Part shown: in pieces, positions 1-14,200 of the stretch
Numbering within the stretch: position 1 is the stretch's first letter
How the letters are laid out: each line of letters starts with the position of its first letter
Assembly (NCBI GenBank): GCA_026874595.1
Contig: CM049313.1
Location: 39,150,659-39,214,658, forward strand
DNA length: 64,000 nt
Reading direction: 5' to 3'
Source of the DNA: Sipunculus nudus
Taxonomy: Eukaryota; Annelida; Sipuncula; Golfingiida; Sipunculidae
Translations under genes and position numbers: made by a program
The notes under the pieces: model-generated
Databases searched by the model: none
The model's input: only the letters and a program-made list of their open reading frames with translations
Told to the model about the DNA's origin: nothing

Positions 1-653
1 TGATTTAGGCCGTCTGTCTCTGTGTAGGGGTCCAAGAAACCGGTTAAACGCCTGGAGTTTATGCATGATAGATCATTATTTGTGCAACACATCACGTATT
101 TACATGCCACCGGTTGAGTCCCACCCTTGACCATGTTCTAAGCGAGGCCACGAATTGGAGAAATCCCAGACACACGTAATGTAATTCGGACGCTAAATTC
201 CGCGGGGCCTTATCTTCACTGTTGAGACGGGAGGAAAGTGTGTGTGTTTGGGGGGGGGGGGGGTGGCAGTGAGGGCCTTGAGAGTTAGATACCCGCCGTG
301 AATGTTATGTGAGACAACTTACCACAACTGAGGGGTTAGTTTTGGCAGAAGTCCCGCCACTGACGGCCGTACCTGGTTGAATGATACATTTCTTATACAT
401 GTTCCAAGTTCCCAAAACCATCACAGAAACACACACACACATATATATATTAAAATATGGGATCTTTAACACCATATTTAGACGTCGGTATAATGATCAA
501 TACCTGTTATCGATATCTGATTATAACAGACATACCTGAACACTTAAACAAAAATTGAATATACAGTACATGCATATATATACATACATATATATGTTAT
601 GGATTAGTCACTCCAGACAGTGCGTTTGTGTACCCTTCATATAACTTAATATG

Positions 654-655
<2 letters not shown>

Positions 656-719
<64 letters not shown>
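656..719. repeat. (TA)n microsatellite
   Basis: An uninterrupted TA dinucleotide run of about 32 units. It is followed by ordinary sequence and not linked to a gene. Confidence 0.97.
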
Positions 720-722
<3 letters not shown>

Positions 723-2105
723 GGATGGTTATTATATCATACATGTAATCAAATATAGAACGGACACACACGATTTAAGACTGCTTGTCAACCTGTGACA
801 GGTAGACCTACTCCAGTATACAGGTGCACTCAGGTACCTTCAGGTAAGGTACTTACAGGTATAGAAACGCAATACGGATTGATTAGCATTCTCACCGAGG
901 GCATCACTTCTTATGGAACTCATTGAAATATGTGCTCGGTGATATGCTTTCAAGAGGCTCAAATTTGGCATAAAGAGATCTTATAGGCCACTAAATAGCG
1001 CTTCTGAGAGATATCCACAAACAATTACGGCAGTTATATTATATATACCGACGCGCCTATAGGAAAACATTGCTGGCGCAGATGTGCTGTCTTAACAAAG
1101 CATCCAGGTTTAGCCTTTGTCAGTGATTTCTCTCAAACGTCGGGGCCACTGGGTTTGTTACATGTCCAGGTAAACTATATTGTAATAAAGGTATACAGAA
1201 GGAGCTCTTTGAGGACAAATCCACAATACAGACTGTTATATGTATACCGCGCAAATTGGCGACATTCAAAGTGCAAGGACCTGTATACTGTATGAGATGC
1301 ATCCGTGATATTACATATATTTTGGCACATACCTCCACACATACACACACTTACATACACACACTTCAGAGAGCTGGGGTATATAGGAGATCAGCTGTTC
1401 GTCAATTGATATATAAAAATCAATCAGTCCGTTCGTCCACCCTTTGTCAGTTTACCTTATCTGGAAATCCGTTTAACATTTCATATATGAGACGTTTAAC
1501 AGCTAGGTAAAATTAATATAGCAGACGTATCTTATGAATCACATCATCTTTTATTTTAAATTTATGCTGCAATAAATTGAAAACAAATTTCAGAATTCGT
1601 AGTCAGATATAGCTAGCACACATTTTATCACATTCAAGCTCGGCGGGATCCTCTGGATAACATGTTCTGGGTTTGAGTTGGGAACAAGTCTATGTATGCA
1701 GCCTGTGTGTTGGCTTTTACAAGACGGGCTTTACAACAGCAATTCGTTTTCACTTTCATGTTCTGTGTGAGAGGCCGCCACGGTCAAAGCAAGGAAGTCG
1801 TATAAACTGTATTTGTTACTTCCACAGTCTCCCGCGCTGCGTGGAGTTTGTTCTGTATGAGGTCAACAACAGCAGGCTCACACGTTACATCTGGTGATGT
1901 TGTCTGTGTCATCACTTAACAGACTCCTTTACTGGAGTCACTACCTGGATCAGGCGCACAAAGACTAGAACATGTTCTGTCACGGCCTGGATACGGTAAT
2001 TGTACAGTTAGCCCTACATAAATATGTCACCCCCGATTGGCATGTTTATTTTCGTTTCTCTGTTTAATGTCTCTCTCATTATATTCTGATCTGTGCCCCT
2101 TTACC

Positions 2106-2108
<3 letters not shown>

Positions 2109-2155
<47 letters not shown>
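2109..2155. repeat. (TC)n microsatellite
   Basis: An uninterrupted TC run of about 23 units, a polypyrimidine tract on the plus strand. No downstream exon was recognised, so a splice-site role is unlikely. Confidence 0.97.
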
Positions 2156-2158
<3 letters not shown>

Positions 2159-2456
2159 CCTTACCCAGCATTAATCTTCCTATTTCACGACCTTCTCATC
2201 GCAATAAATGGTATAATCTTTTATGTACCGTGTTCTGTCTGAATGAGGTATATGAACAAATGGTAAGCAATCGGTTAATTAAATTAGCGATTTATTAGAT
2301 GAGGTTTTCTTAAAGGAAAGTTGAAAAAGCAAACAACGTGTATATAAAATGTTTTATTCTTCAATGTAAACTTTCTGAACTTGGGGATTGGTGTCGGTTT
2401 GCGCTCCCGATATACGTGATTTCTGACGTCTCCTTGCTTAAGGGTATATAATATAC

Positions 2457-2499
<43 letters not shown>
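2457..2499. repeat. (TA)n microsatellite
   Basis: A pure TA run of about 21 units. Confidence 0.97.
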
Positions 2500-2503
<4 letters not shown>

Positions 2504-3409
2504 CAGTGTGTATAACACCAATTAATCACTGGGAACAATACTTAGTAAGCGTTCACTGAGCAAAGTCGGCAAATACAGAAAACTACAAAGGCACAACGCG
2601 ATTCATCAGTGATCACGTCGGTAAGTATTAACAAGAGCCCGCGCGTCCGTTTGATGAACGCTGCCATTCCAATATTATTTTCAGCACGTCTGTTCCACTT
2701 TTGTACGGTTTATTGTACACGGTATATGTGTGTACGTTATCAGCGGTTCCTCATCCCGTTCGGCACAGGGCAGCATCTTTTGTACTGAGTTTGATGTTCG
2801 TGGTTTAACTACATAACATGCGGTTGCCGGCTCAGCGCCAACTGGGTCAAACTTAATAACGCTTGGAATTTGTGCAAGATAAACAGATGTTTTACTGCTA
2901 AGTGTTTAGTGAAAGTAGGCGCCTTTATGTTCGTGAAATTTTTGCTAAAATAAACTTCAAGACGAATGAAATAGCCAAGCTTTTCCATACACTCGCGTTC
3001 AATATATATAATGTGCGGTGTATATAATATTTATACATGATTAGAACGGTACATAAACTATTATTGAGAAAAATCAGAACTAGAGGACGAGGTCACTTCA
3101 TGTCACGTGATGATAAATTGGTCCTGAGTGGACTTGTCTGCCAGTTGATTATACCCTCGTCCGCCATCTTTACTGTGTGGTTACTGACATCGTGAAGCCA
3201 GCTTGACAACCTGTCATATATTGTCACGTCCAGGGTTACACTCGGAGGCATAAATGCAGTGACTGAAACGCACACACATATTCGTATATAATTTCCCCGT
3301 GTACCTTATATATTTCTGGGTGATGGGGGGGGGGGCGCAGTATAATATGTCATTATGGAACGAATTCACAAACTACAAATGAGCATAGAATATGCGGCAT
3401 ACTTAAGTC

Positions 3410-3450
3410 ATATATATATATATACATATATATAATATATATATATATGT
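3410..3450. repeat. imperfect (TA)n microsatellite
   Basis: A TA run interrupted by single C and A substitutions, suggesting an older, decaying microsatellite. Confidence 0.9.
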
Positions 3451-6400
3451 TTATTCCGAGTAGCTCATGTATCTTATCTTATATTCGCTGTATAGTTCCT
3501 AATAAGGCATATATTATTATAAGCTGAAATTTATACGAGTTAAAATAAACCATCGGCGTGTTTTCTTCCAAAAACTATGGCGTTTTGTACTGGTTACTTA
3601 ACAAGTATACTGCATATAAAGCAACGCGCGTAGTCATTACCCGGAGCAATTCGCTTGTTGACTTATTTGTGTAAGCACGTGTTCATCAGAACTTACAGCA
3701 GGTAGACTGTTCTATGTGTCCAAGTCTTGTTCATGCCGTTCTCCGGTTTCATATATATGGGAAAAAACTTTGTGCATTCATTTCTTGTTTCACACTCAAT
3801 ATTGTTTCCTCATGTTTGTTCATAGACTGAACGTTATTCCACTAAGGTCTGTTAATTTGGTAAATTATAATGTCAAATAAATTGTTCAGACAACATAATC
3901 AGGGGTTCCACACAGACGCTGAAGCTCAAATGTTAATAAATGCACGTTGTCAGCATCATCATCAATCATTAACATTACAGGTTATAATTACGGAGTTCCA
4001 GCTCATTATTATCTAGGTCATAAATACAGGTTTTCAGGTGCTTTGCCAGCCTCGTCTTATTGGGTCATCAATACATCACCAGCTTTAAGTGACCTTGTTC
4101 CAGGCCTTCCCTACTGTCACGCACACGTCACAGATAATGCGTCGAGGGGCGCGAGTTTGGCGCTAACAGGGTCACAGGTCAAGACTCAAGCCGATAGGTT
4201 AACACAGTCTCTGATTGCCGAGCCGCGGTTTCGTATTACGATTATCGCCGACGTCCCGTGAATCCTAAATCTCAAATGCGTGGGCATTGACCTTGCATCA
4301 AGCGGGACCTAAGATCTGACCGCAGAGTAAGTTCTTGAAGAGAAATACACTAAACATTCAATTTGTATACGATATAAAATATACATATTTTCCACGATAT
4401 ATCTTTTTGTATTGCTCTTGACCAGATTCGTTCTTTTTTTTAATTGCTTATTCTTATTAAGCTTGGTAAAAGCACAAGCAGAACACCATGTCTGGTATAT
4501 CCTCTGAAGTTTGCAGGCCAGGGTCAATAAAAAAAAATATCAGATCGTAAATATGAAGACCTAAAATAAATAAAATTTAGAACAACAAAAAATTTGCATC
4601 AGTTAGACATAGCTTCGATTATTTTACGTTCAGTCATACTGAGAAACGAAAGATGTATCAATATTCAGTAGTTTTCCATCAAAATCCCTCATTTCATTTC
4701 AGTCATATGGAAATTTGCTTATCATGATAAAGGTCAAGGCAAGTCGTCTGGCCCGACGCGTGCCAGGCCTCCTCCTTGCGTGAAGGTTTTCCTATGTTGA
4801 TTCCTGTTCTCGTGTTGCGAGCCTGTTGTCCACTTCCGATCTAGACGTTACCCGTGTAGGCGGACCCGGCCATGACACTTCCCATGTGGGCGAGTCTCAG
4901 GGTTGATGAATCAGCAAGTATTAGACTTTTGCACTCCTGGGTTTAAGCTGGTTATTCTGTTGACCTTCACCTCATTATTGTTAAACAAGTGTAAGAAAAA
5001 CCAAGACGGACCGTCGATGACAAATACTAAGTCAAGCTTGTTATGTTACTAGTTTTTACCCCGTTTGAAGGAAATTAGTCATGAATGAACCTCTGCAAGA
5101 CAAAACATATCGGAAACTATTTACGCTTCTGGTTTGAAATTACATGTGCGTTGCAATTAGCGAAGTTTCTTTAATATTTTAAAATTCTGATTCTATTTTC
5201 CATTCAAATGGTGAAGGCATGTTAAATGCCTATATATACGCTTTTGGATGTACTTTTGGTGTCATTCTTTTTCATGTAAAGTTGTCGATTATTAAAAACA
5301 GACATAGGTTGAGGTAGCTTACGAAGTGCAGTTTCGGGAAAAGTCTACCGATAGGCTTAAGTTATTATGGCAGCCGTTATGTCACAATTGCAACATACGT
5401 ATAGGCTTGATGCATGTTTTTAAGACCAACGGAGCGTTATATGGACTTTTATAACCGTACTAGCGACATCTATCTGCGACGATTGGCACTAAGCTTTCGG
5501 GTCAGTGATATTGACAAAATATATTCATGTTTTCACATCTCAAATGATAAAAGAATTCTAGACGAGGGTTCCGTCGAAGTCCAACAAAACTTGCAAAGAT
5601 GTCTTACTTGAACCCAACACAGCAGATGAGCGTATACGCCTTTTGAAAAAGTATACATTGTAACATTGTAACATTGTTTAATGATATTTCATCCTGCCCG
5701 CAGAGCTATCACTCCAACTAAAAGGACAATACGTTGCAGTGGTAAAGAAGAAGTTACTGGAAAGTTATAATGACTTATAAGTATTTTAATTTATGATGGC
5801 AGTTGACCTTAGGTACCTAAAGACCTACCTCATGCATTCCTACACTCAGATGATAATTAATGTGATTAAATTGTTGAACCTGGGGTGATTCTGACCATGA
5901 GGTGGTCACACGCTGCAATGTGTGTCCATATCGGTGTAGTTTGCAAGCAACGTTTTTTTACTTCTGAGAGCAGATATATTTTCATATATACGGGTGGCAA
6001 TTTCACTAGCATTCCTTCCCTCTAACATCACACCGGGATATATATTAGAATGCATGGATCATCTTGGGTCTTGCCTATATCATACTTGGTCCAAACTAAT
6101 ATATACGTCTAACGTTTGTACCTTGTTTTCTATTTTGGATATATGCAAGATCTCTTTGACTTCTATCGTCTCTTCACGCTGCTTGCCTGTAACTTTATAA
6201 ACTTAAGTCTCTACATCGTAAAATATTTCCAAACTGGAACATGGTCAGTGTAATCGTTTAATGGATACCTGAGCGTAGATAAAGAAGAGGAGCTGGAAAG
6301 TCAGATCATTTCTGGCCATCATGTGGATGGCCAAGCTTCTGTTATGTATATTACACATCGTTTACCATTTTTTTTATCGCAATGTCTGTATAAAATCAAG

Positions 6401-9078
6401 TTCTTACTTCATTTGAATAAACACCAGTAAGACAAAAAATAATCATATAAGTGAACATGGGATTGAAACGATTCACCCACACTGCCCTTTCCTAAACCCT
6501 AACTTGAATGTTCAATTCTGGAACCAAAATACCCACGCATGCAAGAATTTGGTTCTGCTGGACAGTTAAAGGAAAATAATATAAGACCCCTAATATAAGA
6601 CTTATACGCAAGGGAAATTGTGCGTTGATCTTTAAGCCAGTCCGTCCATATTATAATTGACGGTGGTGTCACTCAATCGTTATAACGCAGCTCCTCTCTG
6701 GCCACGCTACGGAAATACCCGTCTTATGCCTTGAAGTGTCGGTGATGATGCTATGTCATAAGGTGCATGGTCAGTTTTCCATTGGCCCTTAATTCCTGAA
6801 TAATTTGACATTTAAATATATTGCGCGAAAGGGCCATCACAACGCCACCTGTAAGAAATTACGTCAGTTTATCATATATCAGTGACTGCGTCATTGTATC
6901 TGGGTCCATTTCAAACCTGACCGGATTCAAACTCGGCCGATACATGGAGAATCAGTCCCGGACAAATACGCGCGGATCTGCTCCAATGCAAGGGCGGGTA
7001 AGATGCCAGTAATCTCGGATGTCCCACATATGTTATAAGAATCCACACATTACAGCTTCTCGTGCACGTGGGACGTGTATTGACCCTGCGTGATGCACGT
7101 CTGTGAACCGCCCAGCGAATAAGGGGACATTTCTGCCATGAAACCCGCTCAGCAGTCCAGTAAATACTCATTATCATCGGGGACCAAGCGTTCGTTGAAT
7201 ATGCAATAACATCATGTTTGGCAGAAGTTGTATTTTTAAGATAACCTGTATAATTAGTTGGATGTCAATCTCGGGGGTTATCTGTGAAGTTTCATACAAC
7301 ACCAGGTCCCCAGGGCGCTTGTGGTTCAACATAGAATAGAAAACAGAAAACGTGTATTAAATAATCAACACTGTATTTAATATACATGTATATGATAAGC
7401 GCCTGTCCTTACATTCTTTGATATAAGCGCGTTCCTTGGATTAATCCTGGATCGACTGTACATATAAACCTGCAGTATACCCAGACAACCAGCTCATGGC
7501 TGGACGTTCTCCTCACACTGTCCCGGAACCGTTCGATTCACACATTGTACACCATTTATTACACAACCATAGTAGTGTGTTTTACAGGCGCCTTGCTTTG
7601 CTGAGCGGTTCGCGTCATGGTACCGGCTAATTGGCCTTCATCACATACACATAGACCGTATAGACGAAGTGAACAGCTTCACTCAGTGCAAACAGGACTT
7701 TCTGATCTGGCGTGCTTGGAAAACAAATTATCCCAACAAATGACGTGTCACGTGATCTGATCCTTGACACTACTCCGTTAATTATAAAGTATAAGATGTG
7801 CCGGAAGAGATGCTATCTGTAGATCACTGTCACTCCTGAGGAAGAAAAAGCATAAACCCTCATGCAATGTGACTTGTCTGTAATTCGATTAGCAGCGGCT
7901 TGTAAAATCCACAGCATGTCGGACCGTCTCGCCTTTAACTTTCTTGCAGCATTTTTTTAATTATGCGTTTTCATGTTTCATTACATCTGTGCGAAGGGTA
8001 CTTCCTCAGCCTAAGGTCAAAGTTCATTTGATTCTAGATGACTGACGTGTTCAATGACCTGGCCAAAAGACCTCGACATGTCAACTAAGTCATCCAGATA
8101 ACGCAAAATGACAGCAGATGATAGCGTCACTTGTGGAAAGAAGAACCTTCGAAGGGGGATTTGTTCTGAACCTGCCACCGCTTACGGCCCATGCGGGTTT
8201 TTTTAACCCTGTTAATTCTACAGTCACAGCAACCGGATGGTTCGAAACAGCTTTTCTGACATAAAAGTTAACACAAAACACTTATCTGAGATCATGGTCT
8301 GCTTCTGACCAACTCCATTTGTAGGAAACGAACATGTTCATCACGTAATTGATGACAGGAGTTGATTCGATGAAAAACAGGCCCTGGTAATATGAGTAAA
8401 ACCGACTCAAAGTAAAGATCTACGGTCACCGGCAGCCGGCCACCACTACGTCGTTTCTACCATGGGTCCACCTACATAAAAAATATTTGTATCGTCGAAT
8501 CACCGGGAAATTCCGGGTCACCATTTTGATAGGTGATATTTTATACTAAAACTGTATTTAGGTCAATCAAGTCAATATGTATTAAACCTGGAAATAAATT
8601 ATTCAAATATTAGCGCGAACATATTAAAATGAACCGTGCATTGACTGAATTCACATAGCTCCGTTTAAATGCTTAGATTGGTCAAAATGAAATATATATT
8701 TTGGGTTTGTAAGGCTTTATCTGTTTGAACACCATTTTTAAGAAAGGGGAGGAGTGAGCCGGCAGTGGTTACTGCGTGTATCGTTTGTATGTCAGCTGGA
8801 CGCGCCTTATAATGCCAGCTGTTACACAGATACAAGAACCTCCCAACTGTCTGTGTCCCTGGTTCCAAGGCCGACTTGACACACAGCGTATTCAGTTTAT
8901 TACTGGCTGGCACAATTCTTACCCCGTCTTGTTATCAAACAAATAGACGCCCAGGAGTTTATGATACACACAAAATATTTACTCAGTTACTCAAGTAATT
9001 GATGTAATACTGATCACGTGCCCGGTCCACGTATCAGACCAGTTTCTACTCCTGCTGTTGCTGCATGCATAAACTTAC

Positions 9079-9203
9079 ATCTGTTCAGGCCGTACATGAG
9101 TGATTTCTGATTCAGTTTGCAGAAGTGTTATTCCAGCGATGGCATACACCAGGCAAGCCGCTGACCCGAAATGTGCACCCTTGGTCGGGAACCCAAAGAG
9201 TGA
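9079..9203 (-). CDS. candidate internal exon of an unidentified membrane protein gene
   Basis: Read on the minus strand, a 125-bp open block is preceded by a good acceptor (pyrimidine-rich, TTTTCAG) and followed by a consensus donor GTAAGT. It starts in phase 0 and ends with two extra bases. It begins SLFGFPTKGAHFGSAACLVY and continues as a short hydrophobic stretch (AIAGITLL) and then a polar one (QTESEITHVRP). The hydrophobic part could be a membrane segment. The block joins in frame to the candidate exon at 9479-9550, which ends in phase 0 at a GT donor. I do not recognise the family. The alternative is chance open sequence, since 41 codons is short. Confidence 0.5.
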
Positions 9204-9478
9204 CTGAAAAGAAAGAAAAGGGTAACGTTTAATACAGTCACTGTCTATACTAAAGACCCGGGCATATTGTTTAAGAAATTCATTTCAATTCATGTGTCCC
9301 ATATTATGGAATAGTCTACCAACAGAAAATAATGGAAGATCCTAAATATATACTTTTAAGATACGCGTCAAGCATTTGATTCGGGGCATGTGATTTTGTT
9401 AGATTTATTTATCTGATATCACATATATATGTCACATTAAAGTATTACAATACGACGCTTTCATGTACTCACTTTTAC

Positions 9479-9550
9479 CTGATTACATATAACTGCTGTC
9501 ATTTTACCCAGGGCCATATGGAAGATCTGGTTGTACTTGAACATGCCAAC
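9479..9550 (-). CDS. candidate internal exon upstream of 9079-9203
   Basis: A 72-bp minus-strand block encodes 24 codons starting VGMFKYNQIFHMALGKMTAV. Most of its first half uses C- or G-ending codons (14 of 24 overall by my count), which stands out in the AT-rich surroundings. The donor is CAG/GTAAAA. The acceptor is an AG after a weak, A-rich tract, which is the least convincing part. It ends in phase 0, matching the start of the next exon about 275 bp further along the minus strand. Function unknown; together the two blocks give about 65 residues of a possible membrane protein. Confidence 0.48.
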
Positions 9551-10755
9551 CTTTATAAATATTTTATAATAAATAAAAATACAACATCAACATACAGATT
9601 TTTCACTATAACAAAGAAAGGTAGAAGATAGAAAAAAGGCCTAAAACAGGGATGAATTATTAATAATTTGATATACCTATATAGAAGATACGATCTCAAT
9701 AATTAATGTTCAGCGTGACAAGCATGGTATACTGTTATTAAGACCATGTCAAACCGTTTTGCCACTCACTGATATATTTCTTCCTTTTTTCATACCTTCC
9801 TTTCCCGTTTCACTCATTTACTTATTAACATGTTCAATTATGCAATTAAACTAAAACAAATGGACGCCATAGAGCGAAAAGTAGCTCATCATTCACGTGT
9901 CCAGGCAAGGTGAGTCGGGCGGACGTTCTGAAGACGGACACTTGTTGTATGTACGAGACTATACAAGTCAGGGGGTCTACTGTTCTACGTTTAACAAAGA
10001 TAAGCCAGCCTTTAATCTGCCGCGGACCGACTGTCAGACCAGTGTCCCCAGATGTATTCGGTACAACCCGGCTTGACCAGTGTACAGATATGGTTTCCGT
10101 TAGTGGCAGTTTAAAGTTCCCCTCAATTCAACACTACAGCAGTTGCACATGAAGCAATGAGACAGCCAAGGTCACGTGCTTTGACCAAGAGGTCAGGGGT
10201 CAATATTTGTATGTCACGTCGTATTATCATTTACGTCAAAGTCTTGCTTTACCTTCCCTTCTTTTCTCTTTCTCTTTTTTGTCATATTCTGTTCTGTTCG
10301 GTTCTATTCTGTTTTGTTCTGTGAGATTCTATAACTTAGTGTGATCTTCTCTCCGGTCTACTATAACTTTCTTTAACCCTTTTTAACATTCTCTTAACTT
10401 TTTTGGGAAGACTTTACTCTCTTTTCATTTCATTCTGTAATCTTTTCAGTTAAAAAATCTCCTCTCAAATCTTCCTTATATAATCTCACCTGAACTGACT
10501 TTGCTTCGCTTCTCCTCTCTGATCCTCCCATCTTTAATCTCCTCTTTTCTTGTCATGCCTATATTCTTCTTTTCTCATAATCTTTCTGAGGTCATATACC
10601 ATCTCCTCGCCAAAATATAAAATCACCAATCGATAAGAATATTTTTTAAAGCTTTTTAATCTTTAAGCGACCTATTTAAGTATTCATATACCTTTTCCTT
10701 GAATATATGCGATTTCTGGCTTATTTTGCGTACATATGAATGAATTGCAGGCAAC

Positions 10756-11150
10756 TCCTGTTGAGAAAAGTTTCTATACTAGTATAACGCCTCTGTGATT
10801 GTGGTATATCGGCTTGTTTATCTAAAAGCTGTTAGTAAACACGGTACATGATTCAGTGTTTACAAACAGAAAATAACATGTATTACATAAGGTGGTTGGT
10901 TGTATGTGTCCAGTAGTTGAAGCGTCCCTATATACAGAACGCCCTTTGCTAAAATCGTCTGGTTCTTCTGGGATGCCATCAGATTTCCTTGTTGAATGTG
11001 TTTGGATTATTGTGCGTGTCTTAATCAATGGATATAAACATGCAAAGGTGTGCGGTGAGATCGGCGTTTTCTGCTCTGCTTTTATGAAAGGTTAAAGGGT
11101 TTATCTTTAGTTGAAACACGCTGAGCAATGGAATAGGCCCCTTTAATGAT
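10756..11150 (+). repeat. dispersed repeat, copy 1 (partner at 36.48 kb)
   Basis: This ~395-bp block aligns by eye with 36483-36862 in the same orientation. Shared landmarks in order are TAACGCCTCTGTGA, AGTAAACACGGT, AACGCCCTTTG, CTGGTTCTTCTG, CCTTGTTGAATGTGTTT and a shared end GGAATAGGCCCCTTTAATG. The copies differ by substitutions and small indels (roughly 70% alike by eye). Neither carries a shared ORF. It is probably an old non-autonomous transposon or a retroposon fragment. I could not define terminal repeats or target duplications. Confidence 0.7.
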
Positions 11151-11160
11151 ATTTATACCC

Positions 11161-11275
11161 AGAAGGGCTTCTCCGCTGGTGACCCGGGTTCGATCCCAGG
11201 TGCTGCCATGAGAGTGGGTTGTAGTGGCCCGTCCAAGGTCGGTGGTTCTCTCCGGGTTCTCTGGCTTTCTCCACC
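11161..11275 (+). mobile_element. tRNA-derived SINE fragment
   Basis: It contains a polymerase III B-box-like motif (GGTTCGATCCC, 11189-11199) followed by a body with GTCCAAGGTCGGTGGTT and CTCTCCGGGTTCTCTGG. The body recurs, diverged, at about 47.74-47.83 kb, which argues for an interspersed family and not a single tRNA gene. There is no foldable cloverleaf. A-box and tail are not clear. Confidence 0.5.
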
Positions 11276-14200
11276 TCTCTCACTACGATCTTCAACGCTA
11301 TTAGTGTCTTCTATTTTCCTCCAATATATCTAACTGTATACCCACTCAATCTGTCAAACTTTGTCGTTGCTGAGGGAGCCAGTGCGGGTAGGATTTTCCG
11401 GAGACCTGTGACTGGCTCGAGCGCTGACTTCACTTTCAGTCTGTCAGTCCCAGAAGACCTGTCCATAAACAAAATAAGACAATAGTCAATATGTATTCTT
11501 TTTGTTATTCTCGTCATGTACAAAATTAAGTACAGGTGAGAAGCCAGCGATGTTTAAATAGTACAATGTACGGCGATACCGTTCTGCTGGCACGGGCTGA
11601 CTTGTTCTTTCTCCGCCATGTACGGCCCAGACCAGCGGACAACTCAAAGCACATGGGGGCCATCACTCTTACTGTGTGATAGGAAATGACAGATCGGGCT
11701 TAAAAACCAAACTTGAAAAGTAACACTGTGTAGGGAATTGTAGTTGCCATGTGGTACGTGTTATAGCAGGTGTGGTGAACTTGCTTTATCAGTCCTGATA
11801 TATACTTTTTAAACAATACATTGTTCATATAAAATCAGTTGAGCATGCATCCATTCGCCCTATTAATGAAATCCATCCCGTGGGAACCACACAACTTGTT
11901 ACATATTTCACGGCTATGTCGTACAACTGAAATGTTATTCTTGGGCGCCCCTTTTAATTTGTCTCCGAATTCGTGGAATTGTCACCATTTTGAAACGCAC
12001 AATGATATTCGGTTCAGTTGTTTGCCTTAAATGTTGTGGGTCTCAACTGTGTAGCTAAAGTGTGGGCAACAGACTTTCCATTAACCTGTTTCGTTACGGT
12101 TTTTATTTATCATGATGTAACTTTTGAACTTTGATGAATATCTATAAGAATCTGACAACACAGGTTTAGGTATTTATATTTTTCTCGATATTTCGTATCT
12201 GTTTTTTAAGTCCCCTCCATATAACATATCATTCACGTTCCCCATACAAGATGTGTTGATATGCATATATATACCACATTAACTACATAGCTTTTTGACC
12301 ATTATTGTTACCTCAGTCCAAGTAGGGCATGTTGTCTCCATTGTATTTTTAAAGTCTGCATGTGTGTGTGAATAAAATTATAAGGGTATATAGAATATTA
12401 TAGTTGGTGCATCGCAGTTTAGGGAGGGGGGGGGGGGCAATCGACTTAGTGAGATAATTATGAAATGTTTATATTTTAGTCAATTATGTAATAGCAGCAC
12501 TGAATTCACAGGGCGTCTTTCAGCGGTAGATGTGTTTATAATATTTATGGTTAATGCAACAAATCAACTTTTATACAAAAGGCCCTTGACCCGTGGCCTC
12601 TCTCAGCATGTCACCTCTCTCAGCGCCCTGACATGAAAGCGTTTTTGACGATATGGTAATGAGTTCTAATCTTTCCAAATATTTTTCGGAGTTCAGTACC
12701 CCATTCAATCACTCACAGAAAGTTATTCAGTTGTAACTCCTGAATGGTAAATATTTCAAAAACGCGATGGGCGCCCCTAATTAGAACAGTATATAGTATG
12801 TCCTTCTAACCCGCAAATTCCTTGTAACTGAAGTAGTTATGAGAGAAAACGTCCTCTACACCAAAGCAAAAACGCTGCTATATTTGCGAGGCGTTCATGA
12901 ACCTCAAGTTAACCCTGTTACACACGATGAAGGCCTACCATGCACAGGTGTTAGAGTTCATGTAACCCCGCGCGTGCATTCCTCACTTTTTCCAGCCCGC
13001 TCTTTACATAACGTCGCGGTTCAAACGAGACTTGGCGCGAGGCTGCGGGAACTAATTATTCCATTATCTATGTATGTTTTGGCTGGAGCCTGAAGCATGC
13101 ACCGTAGATATTACAAAAACTTTAAAATGGAGCCACAAGTTGAAAGACCTAGAAAGCTGGTGTAAATCACACCAGTGTAAAACCTTGGACCAGCTCAACG
13201 ATTTATTGGGCTGAATATATGAATGAACTTCAGTGGCACTGTAATGAGATGTCATGAGTTGATCTCGGTCATCCCCAAATTTGATACGTTTGTTCCTGTT
13301 GCCAAGATGACTGTGTGGTTTTATGTTTCTTTAATTAATTCCAGTTGGCATTGTGGGCAATGAACTGCTCAACAAGGTGGATATGAAAAATTATACAAGC
13401 AAAGAATGAAAGGTCAACAAAACACACGTTCCGGAAACTGGAGTTTCTGCAAGAAAAGAAGCAATAAAATTATATAGAAATATTTATGTATCGCCAGTAC
13501 TTCTGAGTGTCCAAAGTCATAATCCTCGCTTGAGTGGCATTTATGTCTTGAGTATGTTTTCTAACCGTTTTACAATCCCATATAAACCGCAATACCATGG
13601 CCTGCTCGTACATAATCTGCCGTGACCCATGTGACCCGGAAGAGAATAAGATTATCTGGAATAGCTGTCTTGGTCCTGGGCTGTTGAAGTAATTGGCGAT
13701 GCCTGTCGGTGTATTTAGTGCGACTCACTGTCTAGACCTTGAGGAATCTGCGGGACTGTTGTATTAGTTTGCTGTTATAGTTTATTGTTCTGTTAATGGC
13801 TGTATTCGTATTGTTGCAATATAAAAATTAGGAAATAGTCGTCCTGATGACGTTGCCTCTGAACGGAGACACATGTTCCAGAGGTGTATATTTTCGATTA
13901 AGTAGGGTTCGTGGTTTTTTTGTGTTTATATATGTGCTATTGACTGTGTAATGATAAATAATGGATGTAACTTACACATGTCTTAAATATATGAACAAAT
14001 GTGTACTCATGTATTGACTATCAATGCATTTAATCTACAAATTGTGCATAAATTTATGGAACTCCCATGCATGGAAACATAAAGATCGCATATTCATACA
14101 CTGTCAAGACAAATATTCCCATGCATGCGGTGCGCATGTGTTTGTATGTGCGCGAGCGATTAGCTTTGAATGTACCACTTGATCTTCAAGGACTTCTGTA

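Larger units (their letters stand above)
1..9078. other. non-coding stretch with simple repeats
   Basis: No supported gene. Reading frames are short (up to about 100 codons) and show no domain, no consistent codon bias and no convincing splice signals. The stretch holds a G run at 251-262, three AT microsatellites, one TC microsatellite and ordinary AT-rich unique sequence that still contains many CpG dinucleotides. It is best read as intergenic DNA or long intron. Confidence 0.6.

Noticed and set aside
3947-4261. 104-codon plus-strand ORF
   Set aside because: Opens at TTG, shows no domain, no codon bias in its first half and no splice support.
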